Part shown: positions 1 to 9,703 of the stretch, piece after piece
How positions within the stretch are numbered: the stretch's first letter is position 1
How the letters are laid out: each line of letters opens with the position of its first letter
Origin: Acidimicrobiaceae bacterium
GTDB lineage: Bacteria; Actinomycetota; Acidimicrobiia; Acidimicrobiales; Poriferisodalaceae
NCBI GenBank assembly: GCA_002719335.1
Contig: PBHE01000028.1
Coordinates: forward strand, 10,549-49,276
Direction of reading: 5' to 3'
DNA: 38,728 nt
Translations under genes and position numbers: made by a program
The notes under the pieces: model-generated
Databases searched by the model: none
What the model was told of the DNA's origin: nothing
What the model saw: only the letters and a program-made list of their open reading frames with translations

Positions 1-126
1 TCTTTGGCCGAGTACGACTCGGCTATGTCCGAAATAGGAATGGAGCCTGCTGGCCGATGGAGTACTTGGCAACGAGATCCTTACCAAGGACAAGACTACG
101 CGGTGTCGGTGCACCGTCGTATTTGA
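1..126 (+). CDS. C-terminal end of a protein, probably a SAM-dependent methyltransferase (5' end outside window)
   Basis: An open frame runs from the first base to a TGA at 124-126, giving 41 residues with no start inside the window. The tail contains GRWSTWQRDPYQGQDYAVSV, followed by HRRI. This resembles the closing strand of class I methyltransferases, where a Trp-rich turn precedes a YAVSVHR-like beta strand. The methyltransferase motif I would lie upstream, outside the window, so the family call is inference. It ends 8 bases before the stop of the convergent small gene at 135. The coding call is fairly secure because the frame is open and protein-like; the product call is tentative. Confidence 0.55.
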   Translation, partial: SLAEYDSAMSEIGMEPAGRWSTWQRDPYQGQDYAVSVHRRI

Positions 127-134
127 CTGTCGGC

Positions 135-443
135 CTACTCCAGTGGGAGACGAGCTAAAAGTTCAATCTTTCGCTCTTCGTACTCGTCAAAGTTGATCTC
201 TTCGTTATCGAACTTTTTTTGAAGCTCCTCCACAAGACGAAGCAGATCTCCGGCCGAGATTTCCTGATCGAGATTGCCGTCGAGCTGAGCGGCGTTCTCG
301 TCGACGACCGGATCGTCAGCTTCATAAACCAGTGGTCCGCTTTCAGGCGTCTGACCGAGCCGTTTGGCGCGCTTAGCGTCGGCTTTGGCCTTCTTTGCTC
401 GGTCTCTCTGGAGTTTTTCGAAGGTTGTGCGGCTCCCTGCCAT
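135..443 (-). CDS. small charged protein with SHOCT-like C-terminus
   Basis: A 102-residue protein starting at ATG 443 behind a good Shine-Dalgarno (AAGGAG). The N-terminus (FEKLQRDRAKKAKADAKRAK) is strongly basic and helical, of a kind common at the start of small actinobacterial proteins. The middle is acidic and probably disordered. The last ~37 residues (LLRLVEELQKKFDNEEINF, then DEYEERKIELL) match the pattern of a SHOCT short C-terminal domain: two short helices with a Phe/Tyr-Glu pair before a final Lys-x-x-Leu-Leu. SHOCT domains are usually oligomerisation or interaction modules with no known catalytic role. No membrane segment or catalytic motif is visible. The family assignment is by eye and the function is unknown. 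Confidence 0.75.
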   Translation of the reverse strand: MAGSRTTFEKLQRDRAKKAKADAKRAKRLGQTPESGPLVYEADDPVVDENAAQLDGNLDQEISAGDLLRLVEELQKKFDNEEINFDEYEERKIELLARLPLE

Positions 444-674
444 AGCGACTCCTTAGTGGCGGCGCGAAAAAGCGAATAATGACCTCTGGGCCAGATGCTT
501 GACCGCCGGGGTTGCCCTCAACGAGCCAGCGAACAGTGACACGGCCAACAAAAGAGCTTACAGCCCCATCCACTTAAATTGGTGGCTCTGAATAGTGATC
601 GAAGATCAGTGCTACTCCAATAATGGATCCCACGTTCACAGACAGAGAAAATGGCGGCTGACCCTCGTTACGAA

Positions 675-2303
675 TTACTGCGGCCAACTAAAGTCAGAAA
701 ATCGATCGCGCAACAACCTTTTGTTAATTTTCCCGGTGCCAGTGTGAGGAATTTCTTCCACCTCGACTACGGCGTCGGGCAAACACCACGACGCAACGTG
801 CGGTCTGATGGCCTCCACAATTTCGTCGGGTTTGAACTCCGCTCCAGGTTCGAGAACCACCAGAAGCAAAGGGCGTTCTCCCCAACGGTCGTGACGCAAC
901 CCCACAGCTGCCGCCTCTGCGATCCCTGGCGCCGCCACAGCGGCGTTCTCAAGCTCAATCGAGCTAATCCACTCTCCTCCGCTTTTGATCACATCTTTAG
1001 CGCGGTCGACGATTGCTATATAACCCTCCGTGTCCATGGTTGCGACGTCTCCCGTCCGGAGCCAGTTCCCGTGCTCATCTTGAAGGTGTGTCGTCTCGTC
1101 GTCGAGTTCGAAATAGGCACCCGCCACCCACGGCCCTCTGGCCAAGAGTTCTCCGGGACTGAAACCATCACGGGGAACGTCTTCTCCGTTGTTATCGACA
1201 AGCCGAAGTTCGACTCCATAAAGCTCGCGTCCGGCCATGGCCTGCCGACGTCGCTGTTCTTCGCGGTTTAATCCGGTCACGCGGTGAGTGAATCGTCCGG
1301 CGGACCCTTGAGTCATTTCGGTCATCCCCCACACATGCGAAACAAAAACTCCATAATCGTCTTCCAGGGTGTCCATCAGTGAACGCGGGGCAGCGGAACC
1401 TCCGACCGCTATGCGTTGCAGCGAAGGGATATCAACGCCAGTGTCTTTGAGGTACTGAACCACTGACAACCAAATGGTTGGAACGCCAGCCGAAAATGTG
1501 ATCTGTTCAGCTCGTATTTGTCTGACAAGTGCTTCGGCCGAAAGATCCGGACCCGGCAAGACCAACTTGGCGCCAGACATTGCAGCGGCGAACGGAATAG
1601 CCCATCCGTTGACGTGAAACATCGGCACAGCGAGCAATATTGACTGGCTCGAATTTACGTCGTGGCCGTCACCAGTGCAGGTGGCCCAAGTCTGTAGGAC
1701 GATGGAACGGTGGCTCTGCACAACTCCTTTGGGGTCGCCTGTGGTGCCGGAGGTGTAACAGAGCGTCGCAGCACTCCACTCATCGAGCAGCGGCCACCTA
1801 ATCGCAGATCCACGTTTACTGATCCATTCTTCGTATGCGACAGCATTGGGCAAAGATGTTTCTGGTAGCTCGTCGGTGAGCACCACCCATTTGCGTACGG
1901 AAGGCGTTTCAGGAGCAATTGTCTCCGCTAACCGGAGAAAGTCTGGATCAACGAAAACCAGCTGGTCCTCAGCATGACTGATGATCCACGAAATCTGCTG
2001 ATCGCGAAGACGCGGATTTACTGTGTGCAACACAGACCCAAGGGCAGTAATCCCGTAGTAGACCTCCAAGTGCCGGTGGTCGTTCCATGCAATGGTGGCG
2101 ATCCTGTCGCCCGTTGAAATTCCTTCGTCCAGTAACGCTGCGGATACCTGTTGGGCGCGCGATCGAACCTCTGACCAGTTAGTGCGATGCACAACCCCGG
2201 ACGAATCGGTAGCAATTACCTCAGTAGAGGAGTGGTTCCTGCCTGCATATTCGATGAGGCTCGAGACCAGTAACTGGCGGTCCATATTCAAACCACGAAG
2301 CAT
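675..2303 (-). CDS. fatty-acyl-CoA synthetase (AMP-binding, FadD-like)
   Basis: Activates a carboxylic acid to its CoA thioester through an acyl-adenylate. The 542-residue protein has the complete ANL-superfamily signature. The P-loop [10 protein letters not shown] is at 184-193, VWGMTEM at 324-330, TGDV at 418-421, the hinge region [15 protein letters not shown] at 433-447, and TGTGKINK at 521-528 with the presumed catalytic Lys525. The frame extends upstream to 2435, but that would overlap the epoxide hydrolase. I chose ATG 2303, preceded by GAGGGCAAG and reading [20 protein letters not shown], the usual opening of medium/long-chain fatty-acyl-CoA ligases. It starts 7 bases after the epoxide hydrolase stop, so the two are very likely co-transcribed. 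The exact acid substrate cannot be read from the sequence. Confidence 0.93.
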   Translation of the reverse strand: MLRGLNMDRQLLVSSLIEYAGRNHSSTEVIATDSSGVVHRTNWSEVRSRAQQVSAALLDEGISTGDRIATIAWNDHRHLEVYYGITALGSVLHTVNPRLRDQQISWIISHAEDQLVFVDPDFLRLAETIAPETPSVRKWVVLTDELPETSLPNAVAYEEWISKRGSAIRWPLLDEWSAATLCYTSGTTGDPKGVVQSHRSIVLQTWATCTGDGHDVNSSQSILLAVPMFHVNGWAIPFAAAMSGAKLVLPGPDLSAEALVRQIRAEQITFSAGVPTIWLSVVQYLKDTGVDIPSLQRIAVGGSAAPRSLMDTLEDDYGVFVSHVWGMTEMTQGSAGRFTHRVTGLNREEQRRRQAMAGRELYGVELRLVDNNGEDVPRDGFSPGELLARGPWVAGAYFELDDETTHLQDEHGNWLRTGDVATMDTEGYIAIVDRAKDVIKSGGEWISSIELENAAVAAPGIAEAAAVGLRHDRWGERPLLLVVLEPGAEFKPDEIVEAIRPHVASWCLPDAVVEVEEIPHTGTGKINKRLLRDRFSDFSWPQ

Positions 2304-2310
2304 CTTGCCC

Positions 2311-3441
2311 TCAGCAGATCTCGGAGAAGAATGAGCGAACATCTGCCACGAAAAGTTCAGGTTGTTCAAAAGCCGCGAAATGGCCACCCTTTGGCATCTT
2401 GGTCCACCTACGGATATCCGTGTAAACCCCGTCACTCCAGGCCCTCACTGGAGGAATGATCTCGTAAGGGAAGCACGCCACGCCAGTGGGCACAGTCACC
2501 GGTGCCGGCCGCGAGGACCTAAAGCTCTCCCAGTAGAGACGTGCTGAAGATGTCGCCGATTTTGTAATCCAATAGAGCATTACGTTGTCGAGCATCTCGT
2601 CACGGGAGAGGGCATCTTCTGGGTGACCGTCATTATCAGTCCACGCCCAAAACTTCTCTAAAATCCAAGCGAGTTGTCCGGCCGGAGAATCAGTCAATCC
2701 GTATCCCAAGGTTTGTGGCCGCGTTCCTTGTTGGGTTGAGTATCCCGAATCCCATTCGGCGTAGTGGGCTGCCGCTTTCAGCGCCGCGCGCTCTTCCTCG
2801 TTTGGCTCCCGGTCCTTGGGTCTTTTACCTCTCATGACCATGTTGAGGTGGATCCCTAGGCAATGTTCAGGATGACGTCCCCCGATAGCGGTGGTAATAG
2901 CAGATCCCCAATCGCCGCCCTGAGCCCCGAATCGTTCGTAGCCAAGACCTGTGACTAACTCGGTAAATACGTCTGCAATCTTTTCGACCCCCCATCCTGC
3001 GGTAGGAGGCTTTCCACTAAAGCCGTAGCCCGGTAGCGAGGGACATATCACATGAAACGCATCTTCAGCGCGTCCGCCAAAGGCCGTAGGGTTCGTCAGC
3101 GGCTCAATAACCTTGTGGAATTCAACGATTGAACCAGGCCACCCATGAGAAAGAAGCAATGGGACAGCATCGTCATGAGGTGACCGCTGGTGAACGTAAT
3201 GAATTTCGCACCCATCGATAGTAGAAGTGAAGTGGTCAAATCTATTAAGTGCCGCCTCGCGCGCACGCCAATCGTAGGAGTTCGCCCAGTAGTCGCATAC
3301 CTGTTGGACATAGCTCAGTGGAATGCCCTGCGACCAATCTTCCACCAGCTCCTGTTCGGGCCAGCGTGTTCTAAGTAGGCGATCACGCAGGTCGGCAAGG
3401 ACATCGTCGCCAACAGCTATGACGTACGGACGTATCTCCAT
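2311..3441 (-). CDS. epoxide hydrolase (alpha/beta hydrolase with EHN domain)
   Basis: A 376-residue member of the microsomal-type epoxide hydrolases, which open epoxides to vicinal diols through an ester intermediate. The first ~105 residues form the EHN N-terminal domain (RLLRTRWPE, then WSQGIPLSYVQQVCDYW). The alpha/beta fold follows with the oxyanion motif HGWPGS at 99-104, LPGYGFSGKP at 136-145, the nucleophile motif GGDWGS (Asp177), and the catalytic His354 in KGGHFAAFEQPE. Length is normal for the family. It is the first gene of a two-gene unit with the acyl-CoA synthetase, suggesting that an epoxidised or cyclic substrate feeds into CoA activation; that link is inference. ATG 3441 fits the usual family start. 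Confidence 0.93.
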   Translation of the reverse strand: MEIRPYVIAVGDDVLADLRDRLLRTRWPEQELVEDWSQGIPLSYVQQVCDYWANSYDWRAREAALNRFDHFTSTIDGCEIHYVHQRSPHDDAVPLLLSHGWPGSIVEFHKVIEPLTNPTAFGGRAEDAFHVICPSLPGYGFSGKPPTAGWGVEKIADVFTELVTGLGYERFGAQGGDWGSAITTAIGGRHPEHCLGIHLNMVMRGKRPKDREPNEEERAALKAAAHYAEWDSGYSTQQGTRPQTLGYGLTDSPAGQLAWILEKFWAWTDNDGHPEDALSRDEMLDNVMLYWITKSATSSARLYWESFRSSRPAPVTVPTGVACFPYEIIPPVRAWSDGVYTDIRRWTKMPKGGHFAAFEQPELFVADVRSFFSEIC

Positions 3442-3619
3442 AGGGACAACCTAGCCTTGAGGTGAAGTCAAGGCCCTGCCAGTGGCGTGACACTGCGTAG
3501 TCGTGGTCCCGGCCAACGCTTGGGGAAATTGACGGCCTAGGGACGGTCATCAGCAACGATCTGGTCGTTTTAGTTCAACCTCACTACATCCCTGGAAATG
3601 ACGCATGGGCAATGAGGCT

Positions 3620-5512
3620 TTACTTTCGACTTCGTTTCTTAAGGCGAAGCCGTGCACCCGCATTTAGTTCAACTTTTCTGAGACGTAGATTGTCCGGAGT
3701 CACCTCGACGCATTCGTCATCGGCAATGAACTCCAGAGCGTGCTCCAGAGAAAGATCTCGAGGCGGACTCAGGCGGATGGCTTCGTCGGCCGATGCAGCT
3801 CTGATGTTAGTTTGTTTTTTCTCTTTACAGATATTGACGTCCAGATCGTCTGGACGAGGGTTTTCGCCAATGATCATTCCTTCGTAAACGGTCGTGCCAG
3901 GACCAACAAAGAGCGTGCCACGCTCCTGGAGAGCTGATGCCGCGTAGGCGCTCGTTTGACCTGACCGGTCCGCGATGATCGAACCGGAGTGACGGGTTCG
4001 AAAATCGCCCGTCCATTTGACGTAGCCATCAAAGACATGGTGAAGAAGTCCAGTGCCGCGAGTCTCAGTAAGAAATTCCGTCCTAAACCCAATCAACCCG
4101 CGGGCAGGGACGACATAGTCGAGTCGAACCCAGCCGGTGCCGTGGTTACTCATTTGCTCCAAACGACCGCGTCGTTCTCCCAGAAGTTGAGTGACGGACC
4201 CCACATGTTCCTCCGGAACGTCGATAGTCACCCGCTCGGTTGGTTCGTGTAACACCTCGTCAACGAGTTTGGTTAGCACTTCAGGCTTACCGACCGTCAG
4301 TTCGAATCCTTCGCGACGCATAATTTCAATGAGGACAGCGAGTTGAAGTTCGCCGCGACCTTGAACCTCCCAGGAATCAGGCCGCTCAGTCGGCAAGAGG
4401 CGTAACGACACGTTGCCAACGAGTTCCGCATCGAGACGGCTCTTAATGAGACGCGCCGTAAGTTTCGTGCCATCAATCCCCGCAAGCGGGGAAGTATTGA
4501 TCCCGACAGTCATGGACAGACTCGGCTCGTCGACTTGGATGACCGGAAGGGCGCGCGGTGAGTTGAGATCGCTGAGAGTTTCACCAATGGTGATCTCGGG
4601 AATACCTGCAACGGCGACAATTTCACCCGGTCCGGCTTCGTGCGCGTCGACGCGCTCTAAACCCTCGGTTACATAGAGTTCCGCGACACGGGTGCTGCTC
4701 ACCGAGCCATCGGCCCGACACCAAGACACCGTTTGCCCTTTCTTCAAGCTGCCGTGCAAGATTCGACAGAGAGCGAGTCTTCCGACGTACGGATTCGCAT
4801 CGAGATTTGTGACCCACGCCTGCAAGGGGTGATCCGGGTCATGGCTTGGAGCTGGCACCGTTCGGATTAGAACGTCGAATAATGGGTCAAGATTATGTCC
4901 CGGAGAGTTCAGATCGACTGTGGCGGTGCCCGCTCGAGCGTCGGTGTAGACGATTGGGAAATCGATCTGCGCATCCGTCGCGTCCAGGTCAAGGAATAGC
5001 TCGTAGGTTTCATCGACGACCGCAGGAATACGGGCATCGTGACGATCGATTTTGTTGATGACGAGAACCACGGGGAGGTCGAGGGCCAGGGCTTTACGTA
5101 ATACAAACCGCGTTTGAGGGAGCGGGCCTTCCGAAGCATCGACCAATAAGACGACGCCGTCCACCATGGTCAGCGCACGCTCTACTTCGCCTCCGAAATC
5201 GGCGTGCCCAGGAGTATCAACGATATTGATCTTGACGTTTCTCGTTGATTCGTCATGCCATCTGACAGCAGCGTTCTTCGCGAGAATAGTGATGCCCTTC
5301 TCGCGCTCAAGATCCATCGAGTCGAGCACTCGTTCCACAACTTGAGCATTAGGGCGAAAGGTGCCGGACTGCCACAGCATTGCGTCAACGAGTGTCGTTT
5401 TGCCGTGATCGACATGAGCGATGATTGCCACGTTGCGAAGGTCCTCGCGCGCGACGAAAGATTCTGTAGTGGTCAATGGTTTCGAGGTCGCAATTGGGGG
5501 ACGCAGCGACAA
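3620..5512 (-). CDS. typA: ribosome-associated GTPase TypA/BipA
   Basis: A translational GTPase that binds the ribosome and helps 50S assembly and stress adaptation. The 630-residue protein has G1 AHVDHGKT at 32-39, the switch I region EKGITI at 71-76, G3 DTPGHADF at 99-106 and G4 NKID at 153-156. EF-G-like domains and the BipA-specific C-terminal domain follow, ending in a basic tail (LRLKKRSRK) typical of the family. The start is a TTG at 5512 with only a close TGAGG before it. An in-frame TTG about 12 codons downstream is an alternative, so the first ~20 residues are uncertain; the conserved core begins at [14 protein letters not shown]. It lies 35 bases downstream of the CaiB fusion, possibly in the same transcript. 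Confidence 0.97.
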   Translation of the reverse strand: MSLRPPIATSKPLTTTESFVAREDLRNVAIIAHVDHGKTTLVDAMLWQSGTFRPNAQVVERVLDSMDLEREKGITILAKNAAVRWHDESTRNVKINIVDTPGHADFGGEVERALTMVDGVVLLVDASEGPLPQTRFVLRKALALDLPVVLVINKIDRHDARIPAVVDETYELFLDLDATDAQIDFPIVYTDARAGTATVDLNSPGHNLDPLFDVLIRTVPAPSHDPDHPLQAWVTNLDANPYVGRLALCRILHGSLKKGQTVSWCRADGSVSSTRVAELYVTEGLERVDAHEAGPGEIVAVAGIPEITIGETLSDLNSPRALPVIQVDEPSLSMTVGINTSPLAGIDGTKLTARLIKSRLDAELVGNVSLRLLPTERPDSWEVQGRGELQLAVLIEIMRREGFELTVGKPEVLTKLVDEVLHEPTERVTIDVPEEHVGSVTQLLGERRGRLEQMSNHGTGWVRLDYVVPARGLIGFRTEFLTETRGTGLLHHVFDGYVKWTGDFRTRHSGSIIADRSGQTSAYAASALQERGTLFVGPGTTVYEGMIIGENPRPDDLDVNICKEKKQTNIRAASADEAIRLSPPRDLSLEHALEFIADDECVEVTPDNLRLRKVELNAGARLRLKKRSRK

Positions 5513-5547
5513 CCTCAGTGTGCCAGGAAACGCGCGAGTTGATGCGA

Positions 5548-7833
5548 TCAGTCGTAAACGAAACCAAGTTCTGACGGTGGAGGTAGCTCGCCACCTATGT
5601 GACCTTCACCACGCAAACGCACGATTGTCTCTTGGTCAAGGCCAGCGATAGTGGTGAGTATTTCGTCTGTGTCTTGGTCAAACAATGGAGCGTGCCCGAT
5701 CGGCTTGGGTCGTTGGCCGTCGAGGGGAAATGGCGAGGCGATGTGTCGCATAGGTCCTGTTATGGGGTGATCCACCACGTCGAGAAGTGGCGCGACACGT
5801 CGTTCGCTGGGGGCAGCCCAGGGGTCCCAACAGACTTCTGCTTTTCCACCGACTGCTTGAACTTGGTTGACGAAATCGTGTGCTGACATTTCACTAGAGC
5901 GATTAAGTAGCTGAGTTACGGGTCCGGCCGCGGTTCCAGTAGCCACGACTGCCACCCATTGGTCGCTGGTTGACGCGAATGTTGCTACTTCAACGCCGGG
6001 CTCGCGGTTACCCATCCGGCCAATGTTTCTGCCGTGGAGCGATGCCAAGACCAGTGCTTCACCAGAGTGTTGCCACATAGCTTCATGTTGGCTCAGGTCA
6101 ATTTCCATGCCGCGGCCCGTTGTGTCTGCATGGAATAAGCCGGTGAGTAGGGCATTTGTTGCGTGTATGCCTGCGGTCGGATCAGGGAAATAGATGTTGG
6201 ATATGCGAGCCTCTTCGTGTTCGTACCCTTGTCGGTGACCCACCCCTCCCATTGCTTCGATAATCGAGCCATAACCAACTGCACCGCTGTACGGGCCATC
6301 GACGCCGAATGCAGGCATTCGAACAACAACAAAACGAGGGTTGACGTTAGTGAGTGTCTCAAAATCGAGGCCGAGTTGAGGGAGGACGTGAGCCGAGAAG
6401 TTTGCGACTAGTCCATCGCTATTTCTGACAAGTTCAAGAAACGCTGACCTGCCTTCATCACTGGCCAGATTGATGACGCAGCCTCTCTTGCCCTTATTGA
6501 CGGCATTGAATAAGCCGCCTGCCTCGTAAAAGCGGTTGTCGTGCACCAAATCTTCTTGCCCCGGACGCATTCCGTGGTCGTAGGGACGTTGGGTACGGAA
6601 ACCATCAAATGGAGCAGTTGACTCAATCTTTATTACTTCAACACCCAGAGGGGAAAGCACGTTGCCTACATAGGGCCCAGCCCAAGAGATCGTCATTTCG
6701 ATGACTCGTAATTCATTGAAGGGCCGCAACTGCAATGGTGTCCCGTTGCTAGATGGGGGAGTGTCGCTCTCTCCAACTGCCCGCACTCGTTGATCAAGAA
6801 CTGGCAGACCCGGGGCTTTAAAAGGTCGAACCGCTCCGGTTACTGCTGCTTGGGGTGTGACAATTGTTCCTAAATACCCCCGAGCGTCCAGATGAGGGTC
6901 CGCAAGCGCATCAAGAGGAGTCATGACCATTCCGGCCGCCCATGGAGACCCCAGCGCTAGATCGAAGATCTCACGCTTACTTCTCTCGGCATACCACGGC
7001 GTGATCTTCTCCCAGATCATTGGGATGTGAGATTGTCTGCGAAGCCGGTTGCGCAGTTCAGGATCGTCGATCCATTCGGGTATTCCGTAGAAAAGGCATT
7101 GCATTTCCCAGTCAATGGGCCGAATTGAACCTGGCGCGACATGGCCGTCTTTGCATTTAATCGCTCCGGATGGGAATGCGGTGGGTGGGTGCGCTCCGAC
7201 CAATGTTCGGACACGTTGGCAGTGCAAAGCATCGCCATAACAAAGCTCGGTTGCAGTGAGGAGAGCACCTAACCACGAAACGTCAATATGTGACACGTCA
7301 GTTCTGAGAATCGTTTGCACCATGGCTGCAGCGAGGCCACCCGCGACGTATTGGCTTTGCCACCCTGGAAGCCTCAAAGGTTCTGATCCCTCGTCTCCGT
7401 TAAATCCCAAAAACCCGGTAGCGGTCTGCACTAACAATTCGTCGGCCATGCACCCCGGGGTCGAAGCGTCGGATCCCCAAGCCGTTGTTGTCACCAATCG
7501 GGTGTTGTGGCGTCGGAGGCGATCTGGATCCCATCGAGAATCACGAAGATCGCTGAGGACATCGCTCGCCAACACCACCTCGGCCCAAGACGGATCGATG
7601 CTCTCTGCGTCGGTATTGAGCTTCCCCGCGTTCAGATGGATGAAAAGAGGACTGAGTTCGCCTTCGCCGAGAGGTACGTCATCGACTTGTTGCGCTCTTG
7701 CCGGATCGCCACCGGCAGGTTCGATTTTGACTACTTGGGCACCCAAGCTGGCCAGGAGACGTCCCGCATAAGGACCAGAAACGCCTGTGGCTGTTTCGAT
7801 CACCCGAAGACCGTGTAGTGGAGATGTCACCAT
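5548..7833 (-). CDS. tandem fusion of two CaiB/BaiF (family III) CoA-transferase domains
   Basis: This 761-residue protein contains two family III CoA-transferase domains. The first starts at LRVIETATGVSGPYAGRLLA (residues 9-28) and the second at LRVIEMTISWAGPYVGNVLS (375-394). Such enzymes move CoA between carboxylic acids through a glutamyl/aspartyl-CoA anhydride. The second half carries YFPDPTAGIHA with the catalytic Asp551. At the aligned position the first half reads GWQSQYVAGGLAA, with Gln161 instead of Asp, so this half is probably structural or inactive. Family III transferases work as interlocked dimers, and a fusion would give a pseudo-heterodimer. ATG 7833 reads directly into the first conserved strand. 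The substrate is unknown; upstream lies the LimB-like monooxygenase. Confidence 0.92.
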   Translation of the reverse strand: MVTSPLHGLRVIETATGVSGPYAGRLLASLGAQVVKIEPAGGDPARAQQVDDVPLGEGELSPLFIHLNAGKLNTDAESIDPSWAEVVLASDVLSDLRDSRWDPDRLRRHNTRLVTTTAWGSDASTPGCMADELLVQTATGFLGFNGDEGSEPLRLPGWQSQYVAGGLAAAMVQTILRTDVSHIDVSWLGALLTATELCYGDALHCQRVRTLVGAHPPTAFPSGAIKCKDGHVAPGSIRPIDWEMQCLFYGIPEWIDDPELRNRLRRQSHIPMIWEKITPWYAERSKREIFDLALGSPWAAGMVMTPLDALADPHLDARGYLGTIVTPQAAVTGAVRPFKAPGLPVLDQRVRAVGESDTPPSSNGTPLQLRPFNELRVIEMTISWAGPYVGNVLSPLGVEVIKIESTAPFDGFRTQRPYDHGMRPGQEDLVHDNRFYEAGGLFNAVNKGKRGCVINLASDEGRSAFLELVRNSDGLVANFSAHVLPQLGLDFETLTNVNPRFVVVRMPAFGVDGPYSGAVGYGSIIEAMGGVGHRQGYEHEEARISNIYFPDPTAGIHATNALLTGLFHADTTGRGMEIDLSQHEAMWQHSGEALVLASLHGRNIGRMGNREPGVEVATFASTSDQWVAVVATGTAAGPVTQLLNRSSEMSAHDFVNQVQAVGGKAEVCWDPWAAPSERRVAPLLDVVDHPITGPMRHIASPFPLDGQRPKPIGHAPLFDQDTDEILTTIAGLDQETIVRLRGEGHIGGELPPPSELGFVYD

Positions 7834-7883
7834 TCCTACAGCATGTCGCGTAGATCAGATTGTTGCCCGGTCGCTAAGAATTT

Positions 7884-9092
7884 TCACGGGCTTTTTTTCC
7901 TGTTGCGTTCAGCCGTGACCTGCAGTGCCGCAGCTGCTTTCTCGTTGCTCATAATCTTGCTGAGAATGGCTTCGCCCGCTCGGTTAAAAGCGTCCCGTTC
8001 GCTGGAAACGAATTGCTGAGACTCTCTTAGTTTTTTGGTGTAGCCCTTTATCTCGGGAATCGCGTATCGCGCGACGAGATCCCAGCTATTGGCGGTATCG
8101 CGAGGGTTTGCCCAATCATGGACAAATCCGATCGCTACTCCGAAACCTCCAGTGAGTTCATGCATGTTGCGCACGAAATCGACTAGGTCATCGGGAGTTC
8201 CTATCACCGCCGACTGCACCACCCCTTTTGACGCTCCCCCGCACACGGCCTCGAGCGCCTGGTCAGGATCGGCGTAAGCGACTGCCCCCGGCCGCTGTAG
8301 CGTTCCTACGATGTACTCGTTGTGCCAACGTTGAAGACCATCTCGGGCTTGGCTACGTGCTAATTCCCGGCTTTCAGCTATATGCCAGTTCATCAATACC
8401 CGCCAGTCAGACCGATCCACCACAGTGCCCGATTCAAGAGCAGCATCTTCAGCGAAGCCCCACTGGGTCGCGAGAGCGGTGATGCCTTCGGAAGCCATGG
8501 ATCCGATCGAAATCACACCGATTCCGTATTTACCCGCCAGCGTCATCCCTGAGGGTGACACCATCGAGGCGGTTACAGCTGGTATCTCATCTTGAATCGG
8601 TAACAGTTGCAACTGCGCATCTTTCATAGTGAACCAATCGCAGTCATAAGAAAATCGAGGGTCACCTCGGAGAAGTTTCAGAATCACCCCGAGCGCCTCG
8701 TCTTGTCGGTCGCGCAAGAGCATCGGATCAATGTCGAACGTGTGCGCATCAGAAGGCAGTGCCCCGGGCCCAGTGCCGAAGAGCACCCGGCCTGCAGTCA
8801 TGTGATCGAGTTGAACGATCCGTTGTGCGACGTTAAACGGGTGATGATACGGAAGGGAAATTACCCCGGTACCGAGCTTGATCCGGGAGGTTCGCTCCCC
8901 GGCGGCGGCTAGAAACATCTCGGGACTCGCAATCATTTCCCAACCCGACGAGTGATGTTCGCCGCACCAAAATTCTTCAAATCCCAGATTTTCAAGTTGG
9001 ACGACTAGGTCCAAGTCGCGCCGAAATTGCAACATCGGGTTTTCGCCGACTGGATGATGCGGAGCAAGGAACGCCCCAAAACGGAGACTCAT
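7884..9092 (-). CDS. LLM-class flavin-dependent monooxygenase, limonene 1,2-monooxygenase (LimB)-like
   Basis: A 402-residue luciferase-like TIM-barrel oxidoreductase. FGAFLAPHHPVGENP at the N-terminus, FWCGEHHSSGWEMIASPEMF, TGVISLPYHHPF and GPGALPSDAHTF match the subgroup containing Rhodococcus limonene 1,2-monooxygenase. Enzymes of that group use FMNH2 supplied by a partner reductase and oxidise terpenes or other small hydrophobic compounds. The C-terminal ~60 residues are a charged helical extension. ATG 9092 has a GGCGG-type upstream sequence and overlaps the stop of a possible 20-codon ORF by ATGA. The epoxide hydrolase ~4.4 kb away on the same strand would fit epoxide processing, but a shared pathway is only inference. 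Specificity cannot be decided by eye, and some members use F420 instead. Confidence 0.88.
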   Translation of the reverse strand: MSLRFGAFLAPHHPVGENPMLQFRRDLDLVVQLENLGFEEFWCGEHHSSGWEMIASPEMFLAAAGERTSRIKLGTGVISLPYHHPFNVAQRIVQLDHMTAGRVLFGTGPGALPSDAHTFDIDPMLLRDRQDEALGVILKLLRGDPRFSYDCDWFTMKDAQLQLLPIQDEIPAVTASMVSPSGMTLAGKYGIGVISIGSMASEGITALATQWGFAEDAALESGTVVDRSDWRVLMNWHIAESRELARSQARDGLQRWHNEYIVGTLQRPGAVAYADPDQALEAVCGGASKGVVQSAVIGTPDDLVDFVRNMHELTGGFGVAIGFVHDWANPRDTANSWDLVARYAIPEIKGYTKKLRESQQFVSSERDAFNRAGEAILSKIMSNEKAAAALQVTAERNRKKSP

Positions 9093-9151
9093 TTCTTGTT
9101 CCGCCCAGTCGCTGCATCAGATAGAGAGGTCGATTTCGTTAGCTCTGCCAT
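9089..9151 (-). CDS. possible 20-residue leader peptide overlapping the LimB-like gene
   Basis: A short ORF from ATG 9151 encodes MAELTKSTSLSDAATGRNKK and stops in an ATGA overlap with the start of the LimB-like gene. The arrangement is typical of translational coupling, which is the only reason to list it. No strong Shine-Dalgarno is visible before it and no family is recognised. It could equally be chance in the 203-base gap between the two genes. Confidence 0.2.
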   Translation of the reverse strand: MAELTKSTSLSDAATGRNKK

Positions 9152-9295
9152 GCGTCGAACTTAGTGCCTGCGTGGTTTGGCCATTCTTATCAACTGAGCG
9201 AACCTTCCACTTCGGCCAATCTCTACAAGGAAGGGTGATGTCGTCAGCGAATTTCTTCAGCCGCCCGTTTATGCGCCACCGGACTTGGCGAAAAT

Positions 9296-9523
9296 CTAGC
9301 TAGCTCCTGGATCTTCATCAGCTTGAGTGCCGTCATCGCCCCAAGTTTTTGGAGGTCCGAATCGCGTTTCGTTCAAAACATTTATGACAGTCGATAGAGC
9401 GAACCCTATGAACATGCCAAAGCCCGTAAAAATTACGGGGATGCTCGTAATGAAAATCCCGAGCCAGGAAACTGCCACACCAACGGCGATGAACCACGCG
9501 GGCTCTATGGGTCGGTTGCGCAC
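9296..9523 (-). CDS. small two-helix membrane protein
   Basis: A 75-residue protein from GTG 9523, chosen because GGAAGGAG lies 5 bases upstream. It has a short polar N-terminus (RNRPIEP), then two hydrophobic stretches, roughly residues 9-27 (AWFIAVGVAVSWLGIFITS) and 29-48 (PVIFTGFGMFIGFALSTVIN). The C-terminal tail of ~25 residues is acidic (TWGDDGTQADEDPGAS). It is therefore probably a small inner-membrane protein with two transmembrane helices joined by a tight turn. No family was recognised. It is separated by 203 bases from the LimB-like gene downstream on the same strand and is divergent from the next oxidoreductase. The strong ribosome binding site and clean topology support a real gene. 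Confidence 0.72.
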   Translation of the reverse strand: MRNRPIEPAWFIAVGVAVSWLGIFITSIPVIFTGFGMFIGFALSTVINVLNETRFGPPKTWGDDGTQADEDPGAS

Positions 9524-9703
9524 GATCGCTCCTTCCAGCTCCCAAGTGCCTACCGTAACTAATTAGCGTCCATCAGCAAGCTTTCAAGCAGTTTTTCTTC
9601 TATACCTGCCTCTAGGCGCGCTGAATCACTGATTTATGCGATCTTTTGCGTATATGAAAACATTGCTACATCAACGGCGATGTTGTTCTCAGTGGAGGCA
9701 GAG

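Noticed and set aside
651-1271. Long plus-strand ORF (206 codons)
   Set aside because: It is antisense to the acyl-CoA synthetase, whose motifs are intact across these bases; the plus-strand product has no recognisable domain.
2304-2435. N-terminal extension of the acyl-CoA synthetase to 2435
   Set aside because: It would overlap the epoxide hydrolase by over 120 bases; ATG 2303 has a ribosome binding site and the family-typical start.
4296-4316. tRNA T-loop-like string (GTTCGAATCC)
   Set aside because: It lies inside typA coding sequence and no acceptor or anticodon arms can be folded around it.
7256-7771. Plus-strand ORF of 171 codons
   Set aside because: It lies opposite the first domain of the CaiB fusion and has the Arg/Ser/Pro-rich composition typical of antisense frames.
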